Of a stretch of 64,000 nt of DNA, positions 25,864 through 33,989 are shown in pieces. Position 1 is the first letter of the stretch. Each line of letters begins with the position of its first letter. This DNA is from Chloroflexota bacterium (GTDB taxonomy: Bacteria; Chloroflexota; UBA4733). The notes under the pieces are model-generated. The model saw nothing but the letters and a program-made list of their open reading frames with translations, was not told the DNA's origin and ran no database searches. Location of the stretch: positions 1 through 64,000 of the forward strand of contig JANWJO010000201.1 in NCBI GenBank assembly GCA_025449435.1. Reading direction: 5' to 3'. Position numbers and translations under genes: made by a program.

Positions 25864-26901
25864 GTGACAACCGGTGGACCGACCGAACCGGACGCCTACC
25901 AACGCGCGGGCGTCGATGTTGACCGCAAGGCTCAGCTTAATGCCGACCTGGCGCGCCGGTCGGCGGCCGCCGGAACGGCGCTACTCGCCGGCATCGGCGC
26001 TTTCGCTGGCGTCATCAAGATGCCGCAATTGAAGCAGCCGGTTCTTGGCGCCACGACGGATAGCATTGGCACCAAGCTCAAGATTGCTATCGCGCTTGAC
26101 CGCCACGAGTCAACGGCACGTGACATCCTCCACCACTGTGTCAATGACTTGCTCTGCTCTGGCTTGATGCCGCTGGCCTTCCTGGACTATATTGGCACGC
26201 ATCGCATCGATCCTCCGGTGGTGCGCCGTATCGTCGATGCCTTGCGTGAGGAGTGCACTCAGCTAGGCTGCTCGTTGCTGGGTGGTGAAACAGCAGAAAT
26301 GCCCGATGTGTATGCTGCGGGAGACTACGACCTTGCCGGGACATTGATCGGGGTGGGCGAACAGGACGAACTGTTCAACAGAGCACATGTCAGCTCAGGA
26401 GACATCTTGCTCGGGTTGCCGGCAGCAGGTTTGCACACCAATGGCTACACGTTAGCTCGCAAGCTGATCTCGCCGGGCGAGTGGCACACGTTCAGTCCTC
26501 GTTGTGGCATGACCTTTGGCGATGCGTTGCTCGCCGAACACCGTTGCTACCTTAACGACGTTGTGCGTTTGCGCGTGGCCGTGGATGTAGCTGGGCTCGC
26601 CCACATCACTGGTGGAGGACTCGTGGATAACGTGCCTCGCTGTTTGCCAGAAGGATTGGCGGCGCACATCGACGCCACCACGTTGGTTCTCCCGCCGCTA
26701 CTTACCGAGTTGCGCGAACGCGGCCATCTCACCGACACCGAACTCACGCGCAGCTTCAACGGAGGAGTGGGGATGGTCGTTGTCGTCCGACCGGGTGACG
26801 TACAGGCTGCCCAGAGAACATGTCCTGAGACGTCGCCAATCGGCACGGTCGTTGCGCGGGACGGCGGGTCCCAGATTCAGATTGAAGGAGCCATTCGGTG
26901 A
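25864..26901 (+). CDS. purM: Phosphoribosylformylglycinamidine cyclo-ligase
   Basis: AIR synthetase, step 5 of purine synthesis: ATP-driven ring closure of FGAM to AIR in the cytoplasm. 345 residues, the normal length. Family blocks are YQRAGVDVDRK at the N-terminus, LGATTDSIGTKLKIA, HHCVNDLLCSGLMPLAFLDYIG, the glycine-rich LLGGETAEMPDVY, LPAAGLHTNGYTLAR and ITGGGLVDNVPRCLP. Starts with GTG 25864 after the mutS2 stop. Its stop overlaps the GTG of purN (GTGA), so both are translated together. Confidence 0.96.
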   Translation: MTTGGPTEPDAYQRAGVDVDRKAQLNADLARRSAAAGTALLAGIGAFAGVIKMPQLKQPVLGATTDSIGTKLKIAIALDRHESTARDILHHCVNDLLCSGLMPLAFLDYIGTHRIDPPVVRRIVDALREECTQLGCSLLGGETAEMPDVYAAGDYDLAGTLIGVGEQDELFNRAHVSSGDILLGLPAAGLHTNGYTLARKLISPGEWHTFSPRCGMTFGDALLAEHRCYLNDVVRLRVAVDVAGLAHITGGGLVDNVPRCLPEGLAAHIDATTLVLPPLLTELRERGHLTDTELTRSFNGGVGMVVVVRPGDVQAAQRTCPETSPIGTVVARDGGSQIQIEGAIR

Positions 26902-27569
26902 CGGGGCGAATCGTGGTCCTTGCTTCGGGCAACGGATCGAACTTGCAAGTACTCATCGACGCGACGAAGGCTGGCACCCTCAATGCCTCGATCGAACTAG
27001 TAATTGTCAATCGCAAGGCGGCGTTCGCCCTGGAACGGGCTCGGTTGGCAGGCGTTCCGGCTCGCTACGAACCGCTACGGCCCTGGCTGGAAGGTGGCAA
27101 AGAGCGTCTTGACTACGACGCGCATCTTGAGGAGATTGTGGCCTCCACACATCCCGACGCGGTGGTGATGGCCGGATGGATGCACGTCTGTTCTGATGCG
27201 TTCATCAATCGATTCGCCGGTAAGATCCTCAATGTCCATCCGGCCCTCCTTCCAGCGTTTCCCGGGGCGCACGCCATCGCCGACACGCTGGCCTATGGCG
27301 TTAAGATGACTGGTGTTACGGTCATGTACGTTTGGCCAGGCGGTCTCGCCAATTACGACAATGGCCCCATCATCGCCCAGGAGGCAGTACCCGTACTCGA
27401 AGATGACAACGAGGAATCACTCGGTGAGCGAATCCACGCCGTCGAACACCGTCTTCTTCCTGCGGCTCTCGAGCACCACCTGGCCGGGCGAATTCGCGTT
27501 GAGGGCCGCCACGTCCGTATCGGCGTAATATCGCCGGAGCGTACACCAGTGTCGCCAGCGACTAGGTAA
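26898..27569 (+). CDS. purN: Phosphoribosylglycinamide formyltransferase
   Basis: GAR transformylase, step 3 of purine synthesis, using 10-formyltetrahydrofolate. 223 residues. RIVVLASGNGSNLQVLID is the phosphate-binding N-terminus. The catalytic residues are visible: Asn and His in ILNVHPALLPAFPG and Asp in NYDNGPIIAQEAVPV. A small insertion (WPGGLANY) precedes the catalytic Asp compared with E. coli PurN. Start GTG 26898 overlaps purM. The 3' end overlaps the convergent histidine kinase gene by eight bases, leaving no room for a terminator. Confidence 0.95.
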   Translation: MTGRIVVLASGNGSNLQVLIDATKAGTLNASIELVIVNRKAAFALERARLAGVPARYEPLRPWLEGGKERLDYDAHLEEIVASTHPDAVVMAGWMHVCSDAFINRFAGKILNVHPALLPAFPGAHAIADTLAYGVKMTGVTVMYVWPGGLANYDNGPIIAQEAVPVLEDDNEESLGERIHAVEHRLLPAALEHHLAGRIRVEGRHVRIGVISPERTPVSPATR

Positions 27570-28911
27570 CCTCAAGTTGGCCCACTGGCAGCGTGATCGT
27601 GAAGATCGAGCCACCTGATTCGGGAAAAGTCGCCAAAGCAGTGCCGCCGTGCGAACGAACGATGCGTGCGGTAACAAACAGGCCCAACCCCATGCCCTGC
27701 TGGTCTGCCTCTGCGTGGGCGCGGTAAAACGGCTCAAAAATGTGCTCGCGCTCGGCCGGCGGTACACCTGGCCCGTCGTCTTGCACCGAAATCTGCACAA
27801 GGTTGCCGGCAGCCGCAGATGTCGTGATCGTCACGGTGCTGCCCACGGGGCTATAGCGCATGGCATTGTCGAGCAGATTGATGACTGCTTGCTGTACACG
27901 GCCTTCGTCGATAACGGCATAGAGTGGCCGCTGAGTCTTCTCGACGATCAGGCTGGCTGGGCTCCGAGCGAGCACGCCAATGATCGCATCGTGGACCACC
28001 TGGGCGACGTCCGCCGGTTGTCGATCAAGCACCAGCGTACCCGTATTGATTCTGTTGGCGTCATGCAATCGGTCCAGCAAGAGCGATAAGCGGTCTGCTT
28101 GAGTAATGACGTGACCAAGATACTCGCCCGTGGCTGCGGGCTTCCCGCTGGCGGCAGCGGCGTGGGCAAGTTGCGCGTAGGCGCGCAACGTGGCAAGAGG
28201 ATTCCTCAACTCGTGCGACGCTACCGCCAGGAAGGTGTCACGCATCCGAACGGCGTCGTGCACCTCCTGGCTTAGCCGCGCATTGTCCAGAGCAAGGCTG
28301 GCTAGGCTCGCAATGGCCGCTGCGACCTCCACATCAGCGGGCTCGTACGTGCGTTCTGAACACCCCATCACCAGGCTCAGCACGCCCAAGCGGCGCCCCT
28401 GTGCCTCCAGTGGAACACACAACAAGGAATGAACGCCGAGTCTATCGATGAGTGCGAGATGCTCGGCATTCTTGGTGTATCCAGCGAGGTCGTCCCGCCT
28501 CACATGGGCGATATGTGAGACTTCGCCGGACCCATAGGTGATACTCGCCGGGGTGGAGCATTGAACGTCCAAAGGGTAATTGACCGCCAGGTCGAGGGCT
28601 GCGGCTTCGCGAACCGGGTCGGCGTGCGCAATGGCCAAGCGGGTACTTGCGCCACTGGCACTCACGACATCAAGTGCGCACCAATCTGCCAGTTCTGGCA
28701 CCACAATCCTGCCGATGGCATCGAGGGTGGACTCGTAAGACGTCGCCTGTGTTAGCGCCGTGACCATCCGCGCGATGTGAGTCAGTCGCTGTGAGGTGCC
28801 ACCGGCGCGTGCGCGTGCCACTGGCCGTATCTTCGCCGCAGCTTGTTTTTCGACGGCCCGTCGACCGCGTTGAGCGTTCACAAGTTGCACTGCTTCACAG
28901 CCGGGCGCCAA
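27562..28911 (-). CDS. Soluble GAF-domain sensor histidine kinase
   Basis: 449 residues or slightly fewer. No membrane segment is visible. A GAF domain covers about 50-215 (SYESTLDAIGRIVVPELADWCALDVV to LASLALDNARLSQEV). It is followed by HisKA with the phospho-histidine in FLAVASHELRNPLATLRAY, and a HATPase_c domain with NLLDNAMRYSP, VQDDGPGVPP, and GMGLGLFVTARIVRSHGG. The start is uncertain: TTG 28911 is the furthest upstream, with GTG codons 7 and 10 residues later. No response regulator is adjacent, so it is an orphan kinase. The 230 bases upstream, up to the cysO-like stop, hold no gene I can support. Confidence 0.9.
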   Translation of the reverse strand: MAPGCEAVQLVNAQRGRRAVEKQAAAKIRPVARARAGGTSQRLTHIARMVTALTQATSYESTLDAIGRIVVPELADWCALDVVSASGASTRLAIAHADPVREAAALDLAVNYPLDVQCSTPASITYGSGEVSHIAHVRRDDLAGYTKNAEHLALIDRLGVHSLLCVPLEAQGRRLGVLSLVMGCSERTYEPADVEVAAAIASLASLALDNARLSQEVHDAVRMRDTFLAVASHELRNPLATLRAYAQLAHAAAASGKPAATGEYLGHVITQADRLSLLLDRLHDANRINTGTLVLDRQPADVAQVVHDAIIGVLARSPASLIVEKTQRPLYAVIDEGRVQQAVINLLDNAMRYSPVGSTVTITTSAAAGNLVQISVQDDGPGVPPAEREHIFEPFYRAHAEADQQGMGLGLFVTARIVRSHGGTALATFPESGGSIFTITLPVGQLEVT

Positions 28912-29141
28912 TTCATCGCTTCATCATCATAGCGCACAGACTTCATAAAAGTGTGACGAGCGATGAGAATCCGGCGTGACTACCTGCGATTGAGGCACCC
29001 GATGGCATCGGGGAATAGTCGAGAGCCAGGTAGTTGAGCCCATGCCGGGCGAACGCCCCTTGTTCACGTTTCGCGGCGCGACGACGTTCCAAGGCGCCTA
29101 GGAGTGCGGGGGGTGCCTACATCGATCCGGTTGGACGTATC

Positions 29142-29420
29142 CTACCGGCCGCCAGCGACGGCCGGAACGATGGAGATCTCGTCGCGATCCTTCACAGCCG
29201 CTGACAAGCCGCCCAAGAAGCGGACATCCTCGCCATTAATGTACACGTTGACGAACCGGCGAATATCTCCATTCGCCTCGCAGATCCTACCGTTGAGCCC
29301 CGGATATTGCCGTTCGAGATCGGCAACCACTTCCTGAAGCGTCGATGCTTGCACATTCACCTCTGTGACACCGTTGGTTAGGCGGCGCAATGGCGTTGGG
29401 ATTCGTACTTGAGCCGACAT
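29142..29420 (-). CDS. CysO-like (MoaD/ThiS-family) sulfur carrier protein
   Basis: 92-residue beta-grasp protein. The central block IRRFVNVYINGEDVRFLGGL and the tail ISIVPAVAGGR closely resemble the mycobacterial cysteine-synthesis carrier CysO as I recall it. CysO ends with a bare Gly-Gly; here an Arg (residue 92) follows Gly90-Gly91, so a peptidase of the Mec/HcyD (JAMM) type would have to trim it before adenylation and thiocarboxylate formation. The carrier would deliver sulfide as a thiocarboxylate to a PLP enzyme. ATG 29420 has GGGAGA nine bases upstream. It follows the thrC-like gene by 60 bases on the same strand, so it belongs to the SAM-riboswitch operon. No adenylyltransferase or JAMM peptidase is in the window. 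Confidence 0.88.
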   Translation of the reverse strand: MSAQVRIPTPLRRLTNGVTEVNVQASTLQEVVADLERQYPGLNGRICEANGDIRRFVNVYINGEDVRFLGGLSAAVKDRDEISIVPAVAGGR

Positions 29421-29480
29421 AATGGTTCATCTCCCTTGACAGTTATACAGCAAATATCGGTCGCCAGCTAGCTATCTTGC

Positions 29481-30797
29481 TTAGCCAGCGTGCACCGGGC
29501 CATTGCTGTGTGACGTTCCGGCACCCACAAGCTCACGCTCAGCATGCCGCGCTGGCGTGCCAGCAGCAATCGGCAGCGCAGCAAGCTTGGCTTCAAAATC
29601 ACGCAACGACGACGTGACGCGGATTGGCTCGGACAGTTGGCCGTACAGCGCCTCTTGTGTCTTGAGTCCGTTGCCGGTCACGATGGCCACCACTACTTCA
29701 TCCGGCCGGAAGGCCCCCTGAGCGGCGAGCTTCTTGAGCGCAGCGATCGTGACGCCGCCAGCGGTTTCGGTAAAGATGCCTTCGGTCTGGGCGAGGAGTT
29801 GCATGGCTTCGATGATCTCCGCATCAGTGGCCACTTCGGCCGAGCCACCGCTGTCGCGGATGGCGTTGAGTGCGTAGTAGCCATCGGCAGGGTTGCCCAT
29901 GGCGAGTGACTTTGCCACGGTCACTGGCTTTACCGGAACGATGTTGTCGTCGCCACGCTTGAACGTAGCCACTACTGTCGAACAACCATCTGGTTGGGCG
30001 CCACTCATGCGGGTGACCTTATGGGCAATCAGGCCAGCCTTGGCAAATTCGTTGAGCCCTCGCTGGACCTTGACAAACATGCCTCCACTGCCGATTGGTG
30101 CGATGACGTGGTCTGGCGCTTCCCACCCCAGTTGCTCTGCCAACTCGAAGCCGAGCGTCTTGCTGCCTTCGGTGTAGTACGGCCGGATATTGATGTTCAC
30201 AAACGCCCAGCCGAACTTGCCGGCAACCTCGCTGGCGAGCCGGTTAACGTCGTCATAGTTGCCGTCTACCGATACCAAGTTCGGCCCATACACGAGAGCA
30301 CCAACGATCTTCCCCTGCTCGAGACCGTTGGGGATGAACACAAAGGAACGCATTCCGGCCTTGGCCGCGTGCGCAGCCACCGAACCGGCGAGGTTTCCGG
30401 TTGAGGCGCAGGCAAGGGTATCAAACCCAAACTCGCGTGCCTTGCTCGCTGCCACCGCCGTGGGGCGATCCTTGAACGAGAACGTGGGGTTGACACTGTC
30501 GTTCTTGATGTACAGGCGCTTGAGGCCGAGGAGCCGGCCGAGGTTCTCGGCATGTGTCAGGGGCGTGAGGCCAGTGCCAAGGTCGACAACTCGATCGCCT
30601 TCTAGAGGAAGGAATGGCCGGTAACGCCAGATGCTGTGTGGACCTGCCGCGATCGAGGCACGGCTGACGTCGCTCTTGATCGCATCGTAATCGTACACGA
30701 CTTCGAGTGGACCGAAACAATAGTCACACACATAGATCGGCTCTTGGGGAAACTCGCGACCGCACTCGCGACAGCGCAGACCAAGGACATACGACAC
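29481..30797 (-). CDS. thrC: Threonine synthase-like PLP enzyme, possibly carrier-dependent homocysteine/cysteine synthase
   Basis: 438 residues, fold-type II PLP enzyme. The N-terminus carries a zinc ribbon with Cys9, Cys12, Cys24 and Cys27 (LRCRECGREFP, VCDYCFGP). The PLP lysine is Lys109 in NPTFSFKDRPT, and the phosphate-binding loop is near ASTGNLAGSVAAHAAKAG. By family it should convert O-phosphohomoserine to threonine. Two context features argue for caution: a SAM-I riboswitch controls it, and a CysO-type sulfur carrier follows it. ThrC-like enzymes are known to have evolved sulfur chemistry (methanogen cysteate synthase uses phosphoserine and sulfite). A role making homocysteine from O-phosphohomoserine is therefore possible but unproven. 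GTG 30797 has GGAGGAG seven bases upstream. No metX, metY, metB or other thr gene is near. Confidence 0.88.
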   Translation of the reverse strand: MSYVLGLRCRECGREFPQEPIYVCDYCFGPLEVVYDYDAIKSDVSRASIAAGPHSIWRYRPFLPLEGDRVVDLGTGLTPLTHAENLGRLLGLKRLYIKNDSVNPTFSFKDRPTAVAASKAREFGFDTLACASTGNLAGSVAAHAAKAGMRSFVFIPNGLEQGKIVGALVYGPNLVSVDGNYDDVNRLASEVAGKFGWAFVNINIRPYYTEGSKTLGFELAEQLGWEAPDHVIAPIGSGGMFVKVQRGLNEFAKAGLIAHKVTRMSGAQPDGCSTVVATFKRGDDNIVPVKPVTVAKSLAMGNPADGYYALNAIRDSGGSAEVATDAEIIEAMQLLAQTEGIFTETAGGVTIAALKKLAAQGAFRPDEVVVAIVTGNGLKTQEALYGQLSEPIRVTSSLRDFEAKLAALPIAAGTPARHAERELVGAGTSHSNGPVHAG

Positions 30798-30806
30798 CCG
30801 GTTCTC

Positions 30807-30870
30807 CTCCCAACAACGATCAGGACCAACTGGCTTGTAGCCGCCTGCCAGTCCCTCATCACGTTGGGAG
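30807..30870 (-). promoter_or_regulatory. Expression platform: hairpin that can hide the thrC ribosome binding site
   Basis: In the mRNA, CTCCCAAC (30863-30870) can pair with GTTGGGAG (30807-30814), whose last bases are part of the GGGAGGAG ribosome binding site. A nested ACTGGC/GCCAGT stem lies in the loop. This fits riboswitch control of translation initiation rather than termination; no U-tract terminator is present. Confidence 0.6.
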
Positions 30871-30916
30871 TGCTCGGAAGGTAGTGAAAGACACTACACG
30901 TTGCGAGCGACCGATC

Positions 30917-31059
30917 CTCTTATCTTGCAACCGGGCTGCCACTAATGTGGCATCACCGCTTGCCGGAATTGGCACCGAGCCGCACGAACAGTGATGATCT
31001 ATCGTACGCTGGTTGCCGGGCTTCGTAGGGCCGTACCCCTCCACCCATCTGGATAAGAG
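30917..31059 (-). ncRNA. SAM-I riboswitch (S-box)
   Basis: Read on the minus strand. P1 is a perfect eight-base stem: CTCTTATC (31052-31059) and GATAAGAG (30917-30924). Inside lie the conserved S-box strings in order: GGTGGAGGG, GGCCC, the kink-turn segment ACGAAGCCCGGCAACC, then GGTGCCAATTCCGGCA and a P4 hairpin with TGCCAC/GTGGCA. This is the full SAM-I core in correct order and spacing. SAM binding normally shuts the downstream gene off. It lies 120 bases upstream of the thrC-like start codon, within a 452-base leader region that holds no gene. Confidence 0.95.
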
Positions 31060-31085
31060 CCTGGCTGTCTTCTGTTGTCCGCTGC

Positions 31086-31114
31086 ATCCTAACATAGTGA
31101 AGGCTGCCCGTCAA
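31086..31114 (-). promoter_or_regulatory. Promoter of the riboswitch-thrC-cysO operon
   Basis: On the minus strand, TTGACG (31109-31114) and TAGGAT (31086-31091) are separated by exactly 17 bases. Transcription would start near 31079, 20 bases before riboswitch P1. Confidence 0.7.
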
Positions 31115-31192
31115 AAGGGGGACATGTGAGCGCATCTCCTCTCCCCGGTCCCCAGGGCTGAGACTGTGCATAACGCCCTCACCGACACGATT

Positions 31193-31225
31193 GGGGCGTC
31201 CACACCTTTCGGTTGTGGACGCCCC
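31193..31225 (-). terminator. 12-bp hairpin terminator after the FtsH-like gene
   Basis: GGGGCGTCCACA (31193-31204) pairs perfectly with TGTGGACGCCCC (31214-31225) around a nine-base loop, 24 bases after the FtsH-like stop. There is no U run on either side. It also separates this operon from the thrC promoter. Confidence 0.7.
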
Positions 31226-31249
31226 TGCTGCGGGTGCTCGAATGCGGTG

Positions 31250-33091
31250 CTATTTAGTAGCGCATTGGCGCGTTCGTGAGGAGCTCGTCATCGCGGCGAA
31301 CGCACCGGCGCCGGTCAGCACACCAGCGGCCTCTGGCAACTGGTCGGCCGACTCGGGCAACATGCCCAGCGGCTTGCCTGGTCGAGGCGCATCTTCGCCT
31401 TCGATGCGACGCACGATGTCGTACGCATCAGAGCCCACGAGCTCGTCCCTGTCGAGCAGGGCCTGGGCAATCGCCTCAACGGCCTCGCGGTGCTCGTTGA
31501 GCATCTTGCGCACTTGCAGGAATCGCCAGCGCAGCATGCGCTCGACCCGGCGCTGGGTGCGTGGATCGCTCAAACCGGACGCGGACATCGCCGAGCTGAA
31601 CGTGCCGTCCATACCAAGTACACGGATGGCCCAGTTGGCAACGTCAGTGGCACGGGCAAAATCCGACACGACGCCATTGAATTGGGTGCCGAGGAACAGC
31701 TCTTCGGCGGCGCGCGACGCCAGCGAGATGTCTATCTCCGACATGAGGTCTTCACGGCTGGACGTATGGTACTCGTGCAAGGGCTTGTTGGCGGAGAAAC
31801 CGAGCGCTCCACCGTGCCGGATAATCGACACCTTGGACAACCGGTCGCGCCGAGCGAGGCGCATTTGAGCGTAGGCGTGGCCTGCCTCGTGATAGGCAAG
31901 CATCCGGCGCTCTTCAAACGCCATACCGCGAATGGGCTCCTTGAGCCCCAGTTCAAACACATCGATGGCCCGGCTGATGTCGATGTAGCTAATCGCACTG
32001 CGTCCGTCGAAGTGCGCGTTGATGAGCGCCTCGTTGATTACATGCTTCATGGCCGCTGGGGTGTAGCCGATGGTGTCCGACACCACGGTGTCCATGGGCA
32101 GCGCTTCGTGGGCCACCTTGCCTAGATAGTACTCCAGGATTTCACGCCGGCCTTCGGCGTTGGGCAAGTGGACCGCGAGCTTGCGATCGAACCGGCCTGG
32201 CCGCAGGAGGGCCGCGTCCAGTGTTTGCACCAGGTTTGTTGCGGCGACGGTGAGCACCGGATCGCGCTGTGGCTTGCCGCGCTTGAAGCCAAACTTTCGC
32301 AGCATTTTCTCTTTGAAGGTTTGGTCCATTGGAGGAGGGTCAAGCTGCATCAGCAACTCATTGATAATGCCGCCACCACCACCCATAGACATCATGCCCA
32401 TGCCCATTGAGGGCATTTGCCCGGCGCGCGATTGCCCGACGGCGTCGATTTCATCCAGGAACAGGATACAGGCGCCATATTTGCGCGATAGCTTGCGTGC
32501 CTTGCGATACAGCATCTTGATGGTCAAGGCGCCCATGCCCATCCACATGCTTTGCAGTCCGGCACTGGAGCAATAGCCAAAGGGTACACCGGCCTCGGTA
32601 GAGATGCATTGAGCCAGGTAGCTCTTGCCGGTTCCCGGAGGGCCAAACAACAGCAAGCCCCGAGTTGGCTCGCCACCCATGCTTTTGAACTCTTTGATGC
32701 CCTTGAGCAACGCGACCACTCGCCGGGCAACTTCAAGCACCTCTGGATTGCCGCGGTAGTCCTGGAAACTGAAGCCCGATTCACCGGGCCGGAGCCAGTA
32801 GATGCGCGGCCTGCCCAGGAAATACATCAGTCCAGCAAACTGCACCACCATGAAGAAGACAGCGAATAGCAATTGGAATAGGAGCGCGAGCACGGTGGGT
32901 AGTGCACCAGAGAATTGCCTCAGCAGGGGAAGTGCCACGACCCAGAAGACGACCAGCAAAATGAGGATGATGACGACCCGGCCAATGTTTCTGCCAAACC
33001 ACCCGAAGAAGCGGTCGAGCGTTTCATCGACTGACTGATTGAGGCTAGGACCTTGTCGAGCGTTTGCGCTCACCGCCGGCCATCCTTTCAC
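31250..33091 (-). CDS. FtsH-like membrane AAA+ zinc protease, divergent form
   Basis: 613 residues. Two hydrophobic segments (38-58 and 65-93) are almost adjacent, so the periplasmic domain of normal FtsH is missing. The AAA+ module has Walker A FGPPGTGKS (149-157), Walker B ILFLDEIDAVG, and the second region of homology TNLVQTLDAALLRPGRFDR. The pore loop is MWMGMG rather than FVG. Two insertions flank Walker B: a Met/Gly-rich stretch (residues 225-242) and a basic segment (258-278). The M41 peptidase domain is intact: HEAGH at 401-405 and the third zinc ligand Asp477 in SDFARAT. It should degrade membrane or cytoplasmic proteins. GTG 33091 or GTG 33073 (AAAGGATGG just upstream) could be the start. 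Confidence 0.88.
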   Translation of the reverse strand: MKGWPAVSANARQGPSLNQSVDETLDRFFGWFGRNIGRVVIILILLVVFWVVALPLLRQFSGALPTVLALLFQLLFAVFFMVVQFAGLMYFLGRPRIYWLRPGESGFSFQDYRGNPEVLEVARRVVALLKGIKEFKSMGGEPTRGLLLFGPPGTGKSYLAQCISTEAGVPFGYCSSAGLQSMWMGMGALTIKMLYRKARKLSRKYGACILFLDEIDAVGQSRAGQMPSMGMGMMSMGGGGGIINELLMQLDPPPMDQTFKEKMLRKFGFKRGKPQRDPVLTVAATNLVQTLDAALLRPGRFDRKLAVHLPNAEGRREILEYYLGKVAHEALPMDTVVSDTIGYTPAAMKHVINEALINAHFDGRSAISYIDISRAIDVFELGLKEPIRGMAFEERRMLAYHEAGHAYAQMRLARRDRLSKVSIIRHGGALGFSANKPLHEYHTSSREDLMSEIDISLASRAAEELFLGTQFNGVVSDFARATDVANWAIRVLGMDGTFSSAMSASGLSDPRTQRRVERMLRWRFLQVRKMLNEHREAVEAIAQALLDRDELVGSDAYDIVRRIEGEDAPRPGKPLGMLPESADQLPEAAGVLTGAGAFAAMTSSSRTRQCATK

Positions 33092-33133
33092 TGTTGCGGC
33101 CTCGCCGGCCGCGAGCGCTGTGGTGGGTGCGAA

Positions 33134-33799
33134 CTATTGGACGCTGACGATCTTATCTTGTTTATCGAGCGTGAACAGGTATGTCACTTGATCGGATTGT
33201 CCACCGCGATCTACCGTGACAATGTACAGGAACACACCATTGCCGTTATCTTCGCGCGCTCCACCCACATACGAGATGTTTTTTACCACGCCAAGCTTGG
33301 GGCGAGCTTGGGAAAGCTGGGCTTCGAGGTCCTGAATCGTGGTCCCTTGACGGATGGAGGTGCTCAACAAGTTCCAAATACTGGATGTATCACCAGCCTG
33401 CTGATACCGGAAGTAATCCAAGGGGGTCTGCGGAGACGGTATTAAGCCTTGGTCCGAGTTCACCGTTTGTGCGGCAGGAGGAGGAGCTCCTACCGTCGGC
33501 ATGAACGCCGGGGCGAAGTAATACGCGGCGCCAGCACCACCCGCCACGACCAGCAAGGCGATGGTGCTGACCAGCGGATGACGAATGATCGACCGCACGC
33601 CGCCCACGAGGATCAGCAACACGAGCTTGATCGGCATACGAAGCAAGCGGACGACCGGCGAGCGCTTGGGGGGCAGTGCCGGTTGGGTGCTCACGTCGTC
33701 ATGTGCCGGAATCACCCAAGACGCGGTGCTACCTGACGGCGGGGGCTGTGCAGGCTCGTTGCTCTCGTCTCCAGACTGATACACGCTATCCGACCTCAC
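33134..33799 (-). CDS. Membrane-anchored protein of unknown function
   Basis: 221 residues. A polar, proline-rich N-terminus (about 1-45) is followed by a basic, hydrophobic stretch and one clear membrane segment (STIALLVVAGGAGAAYYFAPA, roughly 78-98). The external domain of about 120 residues has LDYFRYQQAGDTSSIWNLL and a terminal beta-rich part (VFLYIVTVDRGG, VTYLFTLDKQDKIVSVQ), which suggests a small NTF2-like or cystatin-like fold. It lies 42 bases upstream of the FtsH-like gene on the same strand, so the two are probably co-transcribed and it might be an adaptor or partner. No family name recognised. Start is GTG 33799 or GTG 33784. Confidence 0.75.
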   Translation of the reverse strand: MRSDSVYQSGDESNEPAQPPPSGSTASWVIPAHDDVSTQPALPPKRSPVVRLLRMPIKLVLLILVGGVRSIIRHPLVSTIALLVVAGGAGAAYYFAPAFMPTVGAPPPAAQTVNSDQGLIPSPQTPLDYFRYQQAGDTSSIWNLLSTSIRQGTTIQDLEAQLSQARPKLGVVKNISYVGGAREDNGNGVFLYIVTVDRGGQSDQVTYLFTLDKQDKIVSVQ

Positions 33800-33989
33800 T
33801 GGCTGCAGCGACCAAGGGATCGGGTTGGTCGTCGACTGTTTTCACTGCGGCGGAAGGCCGCAATCATCTGTACGCTCTTCGCTACATGGTACGAGCGAGT
33901 CCAGAGGGCGTCAAGACGGACGGTACCTGGGCTCCCAGCAACGGACCGGCTGGTGCTTTCTTGGCCGCCTGACAGGCATGCATGCGCGC

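Noticed and set aside
30798..31079. Threonyl T-box leader upstream of the thrC-like gene
   Set aside because: The conserved strings are those of the SAM-I aptamer with a perfect P1; no T-box antiterminator sequence is present.
30859..31095. Minus-strand 78-residue frame upstream of thrC
   Set aside because: It lies almost entirely in the riboswitch and its expression platform; conserved RNA explains the sequence.
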